A stretch of DNA of 12,852 nucleotides. It comes from Saccoglossus kowalevskii (Eukaryota > Hemichordata > Enteropneusta > Harrimaniidae). A program made the position numbers and the translations under genes. The notes under the pieces were generated by a model. That model ran no database searches, was not told where the DNA came from, and saw only the letters and a program-made list of their open reading frames with translations. Positions 1-7,900 of the stretch are shown here, piece after piece (position 1 is the first letter of the stretch; each line of letters starts with the position of its first letter). The stretch lies in the NCBI RefSeq assembly GCF_000003605.2, contig NW_003120923.1, forward strand, positions 482,706-495,557, written 5' to 3'.

Positions 1-1
1 C

Positions 2-208
2 TGCACTAGATCTAAAACCCAACTACCGTTGGCACGAAAAGCTACTAAGAAACCGGCTGTGAGGAAAGCACTGCCTGTGTCAGCGGTTACTGTACAAGGC
101 CCGGTTGCTGGACTTACAGGGCCTAAACTGATCCTCTACAGTAATTCTCTGGAAGTTACCAACGCAGCAAAACCAGCACCGAGAAAGGGAAACACAAAAA
201 AAAAGTAA
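2..208 (+). CDS. 3' terminal coding exon (partial), Lys/Ala/Pro-rich C-terminus, unknown protein
   Basis: The frame is open from the window edge for 68 codons and ends in TAA at 206-208. The peptide has the composition of a real protein tail. It has a basic start (TRSKTQLPLARKATKKPAVR), a more hydrophobic middle (VTVQGPVAGLTGPKLILYS) and a basic end (PAPRKGNTKKK). Such a tail is compatible with a nucleic-acid-binding or nuclear protein, but I do not recognise the family. The 5' part lies outside the window, so no start, acceptor or domain can be assessed. No canonical AATAAA follows; the variant AATACA near 271-276 is the nearest candidate hexamer. In sequence of this AT content, 68 stop-free codons are unusual but not decisive. 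A retroelement fragment is an alternative. Confidence 0.45.
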   Translation, partial: CTRSKTQLPLARKATKKPAVRKALPVSAVTVQGPVAGLTGPKLILYSNSLEVTNAAKPAPRKGNTKKK

Positions 209-388
209 ATTTAATTCATATACAGATTTGTTATTTATATTTCCCTACTAGACACATAAGAAACTCATCCAATACAATTTATTATAACTCCCTCTACGAC
301 ATCAGACAGTAGGATAGAACTCAAACGCAACTGGTATCTTCAAATACTATTATCCCATTCCTCCTCGATCCATCACGTACACTGTTAC

Positions 389-550
389 CTTGATCCATGT
401 GACGAAGATAACGATGATATTTAGAACCGTTGATGGGATAAATGATGACGAGAGAGTCTGGAACCCTTTTATGGGTGAAAACAAATATCGTTGCTCTCTC
501 GCTTTCGATGAGATTTCGGCGGCCATTTGAGTATAAAATCTATTGATCAT
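389..550 (-). CDS. candidate first coding exon on the minus strand, unknown protein
   Basis: Read on the minus strand, an ATG at 550 or a second ATG at 526 opens a frame. The second start gives MAAEISSKAREQRYLF and then a Ser/Pro-rich stretch and a hydrophobic end (STVLNIIVIFVTWIK). At 389/388 the frame meets AAG/GTAACA, an acceptable splice donor. From the second ATG to the donor is exactly 46 codons, giving phase 0. The first ATG has an A at -3; the second is followed by GCC. On its 5' side lies a CpG-rich stretch with NRF-1-like and YY1-like sites (715-1080), as expected upstream of a TATA-less gene. The remaining exons would lie outside the window to the left, so the first intron would run antisense to the frame ending at 208. 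No family is recognised, and chance remains a serious alternative. Confidence 0.27.
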
Positions 551-714
551 AGTGTTGTGTATTAACTATTGTTTACGCGCTTATAATGAAACAGGATTTA
601 AAATCCTCCATATACCAATGTATTTGCCTTATCATCGCTGTGCGATGTTGAAATACTAACCTTGCTTTTGCACTGACAAATCAAACATGTTACTAGAAGT
701 ACACGGTGTTTGTG

Positions 715-1080
715 CGAAACCTTTCGGTCGGTGGTCGTCGCGCTGCGCATGTGCGACATTTGTGCTGATAAACATGCTAAACGCATTTCTAATGGAACTC
801 ACGAGTACGAGTTTTGACCTGGGCGCGACGTGCACTAATTACCACCGGTGACTCCTTCGATACCTTCCAATCACAATCAGTTTTTACTCGTTGGTCCGCG
901 CAAAAGACAAAGTCGCCATCTTTGCCAATATAAGACCAATATCTCGCGCATGTGTGGCGCGACGACCACTGCTCTTTAGAATTGTTATTCCGCGTTCATT
1001 ACATGCTATGTGAAGCTGTATTTTTGGGCGGTTACTGTGACGTAGCAAGGTACCCATCTGCGTACAGCGATGCGTGTTCG
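715..1080. promoter_or_regulatory. CpG-rich promoter-like stretch with NRF-1-like and YY1-like sites
   Basis: CpG dinucleotides cluster here although the surroundings are AT-rich. TGCGCATGTGCG at 744-755 differs by one base from the NRF-1 palindrome, and CGCGCATGTGTG near 945-956 is a weaker version. GTCGCCATCTT at 912-922 is, on the other strand, AAGATGGCGAC, close to the YY1 consensus. These sites are typical of TATA-less metazoan promoters. They lie 200-430 bp upstream of the candidate minus-strand start codon at 526. Assignment as a promoter is inference. Confidence 0.3.
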
Positions 1081-1520
1081 TATCTTCGTAATATTCCTAC
1101 AATTCATATTATATTAATTTTTCATGTTTTTTTGCATCAATTTACAATACCGAAATGCAATGTAAACAGATCAGAGTTAGATCTGGTTATTAATTTTGCT
1201 ATGAAATCTGTGTTTGCACTACTTGGAATATGAGTAGTGTTTTTTCCATTTCAATATTTACATAATATTTACATGTTCGTGTTCATTTCATGTAAATCCA
1301 ATTATTATACAATCTTCGTGTTTTGAAACTATTAGTTTTATTGTACCGTTGTTAGTAGCTTTTTCGTAGTACACTTTGCTTTGAGGGTTGTCTCTACACA
1401 TTCCGTCGTCACATCCACACGTTGGATTTCGTATTGGATAAAGTGTTCTATTTTTAACCGGAATGATAAATTTATATTTTGCTTATATATATTGTACAAT
1501 ATATACTTCGATATCATTGA
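1081..1520. other. no gene seen, AT-rich
   Basis: The stretch is AT-rich and contains only short open frames (62 and 93 codons, some running in from the left) with no recognisable protein character. I see no repeat with clear structure before the motif at 1530. Confidence 0.4.
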
Positions 1521-1527
1521 AGATGAA

Positions 1528-1930
1528 AGAGCGGAGCTGTTAACAATTATATTTTCGACTTCTTCTTGAAAACTAGCAGATCAATCACTGTGTATGTAGG
1601 TACCTTGGGTAGACCGCTGCCAGTCTTGTTGATTTCGTGATGATATCGTCAATTCTCTATTTTTCCTGAATATTTTGCTATATTCGACTTCTTCTTGTAA
1701 ACTGATTTGACACTTGGTATTAACTTTGCCATGGTATCAACATGGTATTAAATTATGGTATCATCATGGTATTAAATTTGCCATGGTATCAACCAAATAA
1801 ACTACCACGGTTGTGATGTGGAAAGAACACCCTGGGAACACTAGTAGTCATAAGGAATACAGTTAATATCTCATCGTACAGAGCATTATCAACTTAGTTT
1901 TTGTCACACAAAGACAGCGGAGCTATTTCG
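1528..1930 (+). mobile_element. short degenerate copy of the AGCGGAGCT-bracketed repeat element
   Basis: AGCGGAGCT occurs at 1530-1538 and again at 1916-1924. Just inside the left motif is a repeat monomer starting at the cgacttcttcttg box (1556). It shares cgacttcttcttgaaaact and the gtaccttgggtagacc box with the first monomer of the longer element at 2892. The next cgacttcttcttg box comes 129 bp later (1685), so this monomer carries a deletion relative to 157 bp. The remainder is filled by a 52-bp imperfect repeat and unrecognised sequence. No coding capacity is visible, so a non-autonomous element is likely. The exact termini are not defined; the AGCGGAGCT motifs may be subterminal. Confidence 0.4.
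1715..1793 (+). repeat. short tandem repeat, 52-bp period
   Basis: Two 27-bp copies (1715-1741 and 1767-1793) differ at one position. Both contain tttgccatggtatcaac, with related ATGGTAT/ATGGTATTA segments between them. The repeat lies inside the short element copy. Confidence 0.6.
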
Positions 1931-2795
1931 ACTGTTTTGTTCCTTGTATATATGATATGTTAATACATCGCACGAGTAGGATAGAACAGAACTTACGAAC
2001 AAAATGAAAGTACGGGAAAATAAGCATAAATTTTGAAAAATGATAAATGAATTATAACGCAATATTATTATCATCAACGCAGTTGACTTCGATCCTACAG
2101 TTTTCTTGATTTGTGTAACAGTTGATGACGTCACCATATACCTTTTTATTATTATAATATATCTTTTCAACATTTTTATTACGTGGATTGTGTTTTCAAC
2201 TGACAAACGTGGCACGATATCGCCAATCACATTTTGTGTGAATTTGAACTTGAACTATATATTTATTGTATATCATTGTTGATGTCATTTGATCGATAAA
2301 TCCATGTCATTATTGTTATAATTGAAAAGTTGTCACGACAAAAGATGTTTTTTTCAGTGGTTAGGAGCAGAACTCACTATCCATTCACGAAGATATGTAT
2401 TCTCTGTTCTACGCATATCCTATGAAAACATACGAATTAACAACACTGAAATATAACTGCATTATTCACGATGTATTTGCATTTGGACATTGAAACATCT
2501 GTCAGTTCGGTACTAAAGTATTACAGGCTGAGGGCTGTTGTCAATGTCTTACTAATCGGCTACATGCGCCGCCAGTGTTGCAATCGAGCAATGAATATTT
2601 GTTTGAAACATACGTAGTATTCGCACTGATGTTACAGACTTTATCTCCACTGTAGAGCTAGTGTGTATTTTTTTAAGCCAATATCATGCTTCTGTGGCAA
2701 CAGAATAATAACACAGCGTTAACAACGAAGTTCCAAATTGAACACCAAGCGTGGTATCCCGTGTGAATCATCAGAGAGGTTCGAGTTATGCTTTT
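1931..2795. other. no gene seen, AT-rich spacer between the two element copies
   Basis: A 108-codon minus-strand frame (1904-2230) is present, but its low-complexity Ile/Ser/Tyr-rich peptide and overlap with the repeat element suggest chance. I see no RNA gene or strong promoter motif. Confidence 0.4.
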
Positions 2796-2806
2796 TAGAT
2801 TCGCTG

Positions 2807-2827
2807 TCGACTTTGTCGAGCGGAGCT
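2807..2827. repeat. left hairpin overlapping AGCGGAGCT
   Basis: TCGAC (2807-2811), TTT loop, GTCGA (2815-2819). The last base of the right arm is the first base of the motif AGCGGAGCT (2819-2827), which is shared with 1530, 1916 and 3984. Confidence 0.6.
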
Positions 2828-2843
2828 TATCATATGAGTGATT

Positions 2844-2876
2844 GTCCGTCGTCGTCCGTCGTCCGTCGTCCGTGTC
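2844..2876 (+). repeat. GTCCGTC-type microsatellite
   Basis: Irregular repeats of gtccgtc/gtcgtcc separate the left motif from the first 157-bp monomer. Confidence 0.8.
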
Positions 2877-2891
2877 AATGTTTTACTTATT

Positions 2892-3975
2892 CGACTTCTT
2901 CTTGAAAACTACAAGCCTGAATGCTTTGATACTTGGTGTATATGTACCTTGGGTAGACCTCTCTCAGATTTTTCCATTTCATGATCATATCTTCAATTCT
3001 CTAATTTTGGTGCATTTTGTTGTCATTTTTGGTAAAAAGTGATATTTTCAACTTCTTGTTAAAAACCGCAAGTCCAATTGCTTTGATATTACATATGTAG
3101 GTACTACATGTGGACCTCTCTCAGATTTGTTCATTTTGTAATGATATCTTTAATTCTCCAATTTTGGTGAATATTTTTGTCATTTTTGGTAAAATGCGAT
3201 ATTTTCAAATTCTTGTTAAAAACCCCAAGTCCAATTGCTTTGATATTACATATATAGGTACTACATGTGAGTCTCTCTCAGATTTGTTCATTTTGTAATG
3301 ATATCTTCAATTCTCTAATTTTGGTGAATATTTTTGTCATTTTTGGTAAAAAATGATATTTTCGACTTCTCGTTAAAAACCGCAAGTCCAATTGCTTTGA
3401 TATTACATATATAGATACTACATGTGGTCCACTCTCAAATTTTTTCATGTCATGATGATATCTTTAATTTTCTAATTTTGGTGAATATTTTTGTAATTTT
3501 TGGTAAGAAGTGATATTTTCGACTTCTTGTTAAAAACCGCAAGTCCAATTGCTTTGATATTACATATATAGGTACCACATGTGGACCACTCTCAAATGTG
3601 TTCATTTCATGATGATATCTTTAATTTTCTAATTTTGGTGAATATTTTTGTCATTTTTGGTAAAAAGTGATATTTTCAACTTCTTTTTAAAAACCGCAAG
3701 TCCAATTGCTTTGATATTACATATATAGGTACTACATGTGGACCACTCTCAAATTTGTTCATTTCATGATGATATCTTTAATTTTCTAATTTTGGTGAAT
3801 ATTTTTTGTCATTTTTGGTAAAAAGTGATATTTTCTTCTTGTTAAAAACCACAATCATTTATGGTGAAAAATGATATTTTTGAATTCTTGTTTAAAACAG
3901 CAAGTCCCATTGCATTGATACTATGCATATTGTTCATTTTCTAATATATCTTCTGTTCTTTAATTGAAATGTGCA
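2892..3975 (+). repeat. 157-bp tandem repeat array (about 6 full plus 2 truncated monomers)
   Basis: The cgacttctt-like box starts monomers at 2892, 3049, 3206, 3363, 3520 and 3677, exactly 157 bp apart. The ttgctttgatatt box confirms the register at 2921, 3078, 3235, 3392, 3549 and 3706. Monomers 5 and 6 differ at only about five positions, while monomer 1 is clearly diverged. Monomer 7 (about 3835) has a one-T expansion, lacks four bases in its first box and is cut short; monomer 8 (about 3879) is degenerate. The monomer is about two-thirds A+T and has no conserved ORF. Because 157 is not a multiple of three, open frames across it shift from unit to unit, so the 60-66-codon frames here are by-products. 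Confidence 0.93.
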
Positions 3976-3983
3976 TTGCTAAC

Positions 3984-4014
3984 AGCGGAGCTATCTCAGC
4001 CGAGAGGCTGCTTG
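3984..4014. repeat. right AGCGGAGCT motif and terminal hairpin
   Basis: AGCGGAGCT (3984-3992) is followed by ATCT and a hairpin with arms CAGCC (3997-4001) and GGCTG (4006-4010), a GAGA tetraloop, and then CTTG plus a T run. The position and form suit a replicative 3' terminus of a rolling-circle element; this function is inferred. Confidence 0.5.
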
Positions 4015-4015
4015 T

Positions 4016-4800
4016 TTTTAATTTCGATTATAATGCATCTTAAAAAACGTAGTGTGTATAGACTTAGTTGTGTAATCATATCGGTGTATCTACTTCAATA
4101 ATTAATAATTTTACAGCTCTTTAGCGGAATTACTCTTCTATAGTGGAACACAAACGCGCACGCAATCGTGAAGAGGAAAGAGCAATCGTTCTTTGTCGGT
4201 GGTGGCGCTGTTAAATATTTCTTACAACTCTCATTTAATGCGTGTCAAATCGGCAACGAAATTAAAATATACATATAAGGACACAGTGTCCATTTCGTGT
4301 GTATATTTATTATGTATAATATTCTATTAATTATTATTATTCTATAAACACACAACTTTTACATTATTATACAGTGAATCTTTCAAAGTAGAATGTATCA
4401 CTTTTGCCTAACGCCCTTGAATGAAGTAGAAGATTGTAAAATATCAGCTCAATCTGGGACTAAGAAGAAAATCTGTTACTATAGACGTTATCTATTTATC
4501 CGTTATACAGATATAACGAGAGATTTGATTGGACAGTGCATGGAAGAATATATAGTGCCAAAGAGGGCGCACACAATACAGTTGGCTGTATAGAATAGTG
4601 GTGAGGCGATGGCCGATTAAACCCTGGTCGGCGAAGATGCCTTTTTTTCAGACATAGTCTGTATTGTTAGACGCACGGACATGACATGAGTATATTACGT
4701 TCGGAATTATATAGCCACACAGTTGCAGAAAACAGCACGCCTGTATTACATCCGACTATAGCATGTGGTCGATGTAATCATGCGTATACACATGTGCGTG
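4016..4800. other. upstream region of the exon at 4926; no gene seen
   Basis: The sequence is AT-rich, with a short CpG-containing patch around 4145-4215. A 66-codon plus-strand frame (4393-4593) shows no recognisable features. The region could hold the promoter or 5' UTR of the membrane-protein exon, but no TATA box at a sensible distance stands out. Confidence 0.35.
4279..4291. promoter_or_regulatory. GGACACAGTGTCC perfect inverted repeat
   Basis: Arms GGACAC and GTGTCC are separated by one A. Read as GGACA-cag-TGTCC it has the inverted, 3-bp-spaced form of a steroid-receptor-type element, though the half-sites deviate from AGAACA. A single chance palindrome is equally possible. Confidence 0.25.
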
Positions 4801-4820
4801 CCACTAAATAAATCAACAGT

Positions 4821-4883
4821 CCGTTCTCGCTGCAACCATTCTCTGTTATCAACTGCCCGTTCTCGCTGCAATCGTTCTCTGTT
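4821..4883 (+). repeat. 36-bp tandem duplication in the putative 5' UTR
   Basis: Copies at 4821-4847 and 4857-4883 share ccgttctcgctgca and tctctgtt with two differences, at a 36-bp period. The duplication lies 43 bp before the ATG at 4926. Confidence 0.75.
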
Positions 4884-4925
4884 CTTACAAAGTGGGTATC
4901 AGCCAGTTTAAGTTCTGTGAATACG

Positions 4926-5075
4926 ATGGCAAATGTACCAAAGTTATCAGTTATACTCATGACCATCGGGGTAGGAATATTGCTGCTATACGTATCAACT
5001 AACAGGTCGGTGTTGAGGTCGTTTTTAAAACAGAACGGATTCGGCAAACGCAAATTTAATCCATCGCCGTTGCAG
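4926..5075 (+). CDS. first coding exon of a single-pass membrane protein (signal-anchor-like)
   Basis: The ATG at 4926 is in a reasonable context (ACGATGG). The 50-codon exon ends at 5075 in TTGCAG/GTATGT, a near-ideal splice donor, in phase 0. The peptide starts MANVPK, then has a 17-residue hydrophobic segment (about residues 7-23, LSVILMTIGVGILLLYV), then a basic segment ending NGFGKRKFNPSPLQ. A short cytoplasmic tail, anchor and stem at the start of a gene is the usual first-exon layout of Golgi type II enzymes such as glycosyltransferases or sulfotransferases. However, the charge is higher after the membrane segment (about +6 against +1 before), which by the positive-inside rule favours the reverse topology. 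No catalytic domain lies within this exon and I cannot name the family. The next exon is not identified; a phase-0 acceptor exists at 9851/9852. An open frame on the opposite strand here is taken as a shadow. Confidence 0.6.
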
Positions 5076-6455
5076 GTATGTAGACATGCCCTTTTTTAAT
5101 ATAGATTTATTTCATCGGATGTCAATTACGACTTACGTAGTGGTCACATGGGTTAACAATTTCCACTTGTTTGTACAGCGTCATTGGACGTTGTAACGTA
5201 TATCGTAGTGATTATAACAAGGTTAACAAGGCAGCAACTATAGCATGGATTTCTGCTGTAAGACAATTTAGCTTGAACTAATTTTCGCTGAAAAGACTCT
5301 TTGGCTGTTTGGTATGAAAATTATTTCATTGATTTTTGATGAGTAGAATGCTGGATTTAATTTTCTATTGATACATTCCTTCAAGCAAAAATGAATAACA
5401 AAATGACAAAAGGGAATTTGCAGTATTAGCTGAATAGCTCGGCAACTTGTTAAGATCTGAATTATACGATAATTCATGAATGTTTTTCAGATAAAGCCAA
5501 AATTTTGAATACATTTACTATGACTGGTTTTGTTTGCCGGATTTGTTGATTAAATCCACTCGTGGTCAGCCATGCTTATTAGATACTTTCGTGGAAGTAA
5601 TTAAGACTTCATATGTACATTTCATACACTGACATGTCATGTGACTTGAGGGAACTAATAACTTATAATTGTACGTAGAGCATATTGCAAACAGCAGTCG
5701 AGTCTTTTTCTTGTTCGTGTGGTATATATCCCCGTTATTATTATGACACAGGAATCGGCCGGCCATCCACCATTCTTGACGGATTGTCGGAAATCGCCTT
5801 TATTCTGCTAGCACTTTTTTCTAACTTGATATATTTTGGAAAGCCACTGGCGTAATACCCATTCAATGCATTATAATCAGTGTAAGCATGTACTGCAATT
5901 AAACATCCAAAAAACATGTGCTATATCATATATAGAATTTATGTTATTTATATAACATGTTATATATCAACAGTTAACAAAAATAATATGAGTGATTTGT
6001 ATAGTTTTTAAAATCAAGAAAAAGGCTTTTAATTATGCTGCGAATCATAGTTTGGTGATCTGTTTCTCATGACACCATTGAAATTATATTTGTCTTTAAA
6101 ATATCCATTACACTTTTGGGCGATTTTAAATCATGGATCTTTTCGTGAAAAACAAGATAAAAACGTACCTTTGCCATGAAAAAACAAGGAAAATGAAAAC
6201 AAAAATTGCTATGTGTGGAAATTTGATCTACCGAAATATCAAAAAATGTTCTCTCTTGACGCCAGGTCAAGACACACGACTCTAGACTGCCAGTTTGATG
6301 GGATTTTCCAGATAACTAGAAACCCAATACCACGATCTAACATACTATGTCGATTTCTAAGATCGCAATTTCACATTTCTCACAATGTACTCAGTATCAG
6401 GACTGGAAATGTACTAGGTCTAGTGCAATTGTCGCATACGACCTATGTACCACTT
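5076..6455. other. no gene seen; probably intron of the 4926 gene
   Basis: The stretch begins with the GTATGT donor. It is AT-rich and contains only short frames without protein character. A perfect 18-bp palindrome is listed separately. Confidence 0.4.
5949..5966. repeat. perfect 18-bp AT palindrome
   Basis: TATATAACATGTTATATA is fully self-complementary. In AT-rich DNA this is an unremarkable structure, possibly a local cruciform or weak insertion target. Confidence 0.8.
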
Positions 6456-6467
6456 CCGTGTCACTGA

Positions 6468-6480
6468 GAATGTTCTAGAA
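6468..6480. promoter_or_regulatory. perfect three-unit heat shock element
   Basis: GAA-tg-TTC-ta-GAA matches the alternating nGAAn/nTTCn heat shock factor site exactly. Confidence 0.55.
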
Positions 6481-6571
6481 CCGTACTGTGTCTGGGTGGA
6501 GTATTCTAGATTTTGTTTAGAAACTGGTTGAATAGGTAATAGAACACTGTAGGAGGCAATAGAAGGTAATG

Positions 6572-6584
6572 GAACATTCTAGAA
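6572..6584. promoter_or_regulatory. second perfect three-unit heat shock element
   Basis: GAA-ca-TTC-ta-GAA lies 104 bp from the first and about 66 bp upstream of the TATA box. A partial third site (gtattctagat, 6501-6511) lies between them. Confidence 0.55.
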
Positions 6585-6649
6585 ATTGGTAGTAAGTTCC
6601 AGACTCATTATGTATGCTGATGTAATGGTCTATTTATAGACAGTGTGGG

Positions 6650-6695
6650 TATATATAGGGGAGTTGTTCAGCACTGAGATCGGATCGGAGATCTC
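6650..6695 (+). promoter_or_regulatory. TATA box, initiator-like site and stem-loop
   Basis: TATATATA (6650-6657) is followed by TTCAGCACT (6667-6675). Immediately after is an inverted repeat GAGATC (6676-6681) / GATCTC (6690-6695) that could fold near the 5' end of a transcript started here. The initiator-like TCA is closer to the TATA box than the usual 25-30 bp, so the start site is uncertain. Confidence 0.35.
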
Positions 6696-7554
6696 GTTGA
6701 ATTGTATTGGAGTTTAAGTATCTAGTTATTGGAGTAGTGGAGTTTTACCGCGTTATTGTACTTGATGTTTGCAGAGTATAATAATACCAGTACCAGTTGA
6801 AACCTCATCTGTTGGCTCCGTATTCGTATTTTATCATCACCGCCAGGGAAGTCTTTCTGTTACTGTTGCCATTTTGGTATATTTGAACCATCACGCCTGT
6901 ACTCTACCAATTACGGTAATATTACGTTGCGTGTGACAGCAATTAATATAGAATTTGAGATCAATGCTCACATTGTTATTCGAGTTAAGATGTATGTACG
7001 ACACCCCCCCTGCCTGTAAAAATGAAATGCACGGTCCCTTCTAAATGGGAAATGTGACTGATATATTTGACTCTATATTTGAATTTGAACGTTGGACCGA
7101 AATTTGAGAGAGACACGATCTCTATTTGTGTATTTGCCAGTATGAACAGAAGCGCAAATACCACCATGTCTGTAGTGTAGTATGCTAAAACCAGACAAAG
7201 CACAGTGCAATGCAACAGGACGCTTTTCCATGTAATGTGGATGGTTTTTGTGAGTTCTATCATTTATAACATATTGACTACACAGTATCTCCGATATTTT
7301 CTATATCTTGGGTTTATAAAACCATATGGTAAATGATGGTTTGATAAGATAACAATTCTGTATTCAAAGATGTCATCACAACCTTCCCACTACACACTAA
7401 AGGCATAACTGGAAAATGTTTTATCTATGTTCCAGGTTCAAACAGAGTCTTGGCAAGTATGTCTGAAATTCAGTCTCCAGTAGCTTGCTTTTTGTTCTTA
7501 TTTATTCTGTTTTTGAAAGACAACATTGCTACGTGTTTCTGCATATTTAATTGT

Positions 7555-7577
7555 AAAAGGCCGCCTGTCGGCCTTTT
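7555..7577. repeat. perfect GC-rich hairpin with A/T tails
   Basis: AAAAGGCCG (7555-7563), loop CCTGT, CGGCCTTTT (7569-7577). The 9-bp stem is perfect. The shape mimics a bacterial intrinsic terminator, but there is no bacterial gene context. Confidence 0.75.
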
Positions 7578-7881
7578 TGAATTGACAGACACAAATATAT
7601 TCATATGTGTATATGTATGATTAGATGTATGAACTGGATTCGTCCGGCCATCCGATTTGTAAAGCAAAGTTACCTGCAGAAAGACACAATTTGTATTTAA
7701 AATATCTTGCATTTGAATAAGAAAAGAATGTAAGTCTATATATATATCCCAAGATCTATGCCATATCTGATCAACCCAGACATTTTCAAGATGCGGCACT
7801 AGAAAGGCATACAATAAAACAAAATGTCGCTCAGTTTGAATTCGATGTAAAGAATGACAAATAAATTAATTGAACTAAATA

Positions 7882-7900
7882 ATTCAAATATTATTTGAAT
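7882..7900. repeat. perfect inverted repeat, 9-bp arms
   Basis: ATTCAAATA and TATTTGAAT flank a single T. The arms are AT-rich; no function is assigned. Confidence 0.75.

Larger units (their letters stand above)
2800..4015 (+). mobile_element. non-autonomous Helitron-like/pearl-like element with an internal 157-bp array (candidate)
   Basis: The order is: left hairpin TCGAC-ttt-GTCGA (2807-2819), which overlaps the motif AGCGGAGCT (2819-2827) by one base; a GTCCGTC-type microsatellite (2844-2876); tandem 157-bp monomers (2892 to about 3975); a second AGCGGAGCT (3984-3992); and a right hairpin CAGCC-gaga-GGCTG (3997-4010) followed by CTTG and a T run. A left flank, microsatellite, core repeat array and right flank with terminal hairpin is the architecture known for pearl-type and HINE/Helentron-related elements of bivalves and other invertebrates. 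No Rep/helicase ORF is present, so mobilisation would need a partner. Termini and target site are not proven. The 3' CTTG does not match the canonical Helitron CTRR. Confidence 0.42.
6459..6938 (+). mobile_element. LTR-like / heat-inducible promoter-like segment (solo LTR candidate)
   Basis: The segment combines two perfect heat shock elements, a TATATATA box and an initiator-like TTCAGCA. This organisation fits either the U3-R of an LTR retrotransposon or the promoter of a heat-responsive gene. Possible LTR limits are TGTCAC (6459-6464) paired with GTGACA (6933-6938), or TGTAATGG (6621) paired with TACCA (ending 6795). The second pair would be flanked by GCTGA and GTTGA, a near-match target duplication. 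Neither pair is proven. TTGGCTCCG at 6812-6820 resembles the start of a primer binding site. No gag or pol coding sequence follows. No hsp coding frame follows either, so a bare promoter without its gene is the main alternative. Confidence 0.3.

Noticed and set aside
952-1233. 93-codon plus-strand ORF as a gene start downstream of the CpG-rich stretch
   Set aside because: The peptide has no domain and changes composition to AT-driven Ile/Phe halfway. The frame starts at a non-ATG codon.
2778-2787. GGTTCGAGTT resembling a polymerase III B box (tRNA or SINE)
   Set aside because: No matching A box at the right distance upstream and no cloverleaf can be drawn.
2842-3298. Plus-strand 62-66-codon frames across the 157-bp repeats
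   Set aside because: They follow the repeat units, shift frame from monomer to monomer and begin in the microsatellite. They are by-products of the array.
2892-3975. CRISPR-like regular repeats
   Set aside because: Units are directly contiguous 157-bp monomers without unique spacers, in eukaryotic DNA.
4778-5053. 91-codon minus-strand ORF
   Set aside because: Antisense to the membrane-anchor exon. Its repeated ENGCSENG-like segment is explained by the 36-bp duplication.
6985-7263. 92-codon hydrophobic minus-strand ORF as a membrane protein
   Set aside because: Hydrophobicity arises easily from T-rich codons. No splice sites or homology support it.
7555-7577. Bacterial Rho-independent terminator
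   Set aside because: The shape fits, but the surroundings are metazoan and no bacterial gene precedes it.
7470-7814. 114-codon minus-strand ORF as a gene
   Set aside because: No domain or motif, low-complexity ends, and about one frame of this size is expected by chance. It also runs through the GC hairpin.
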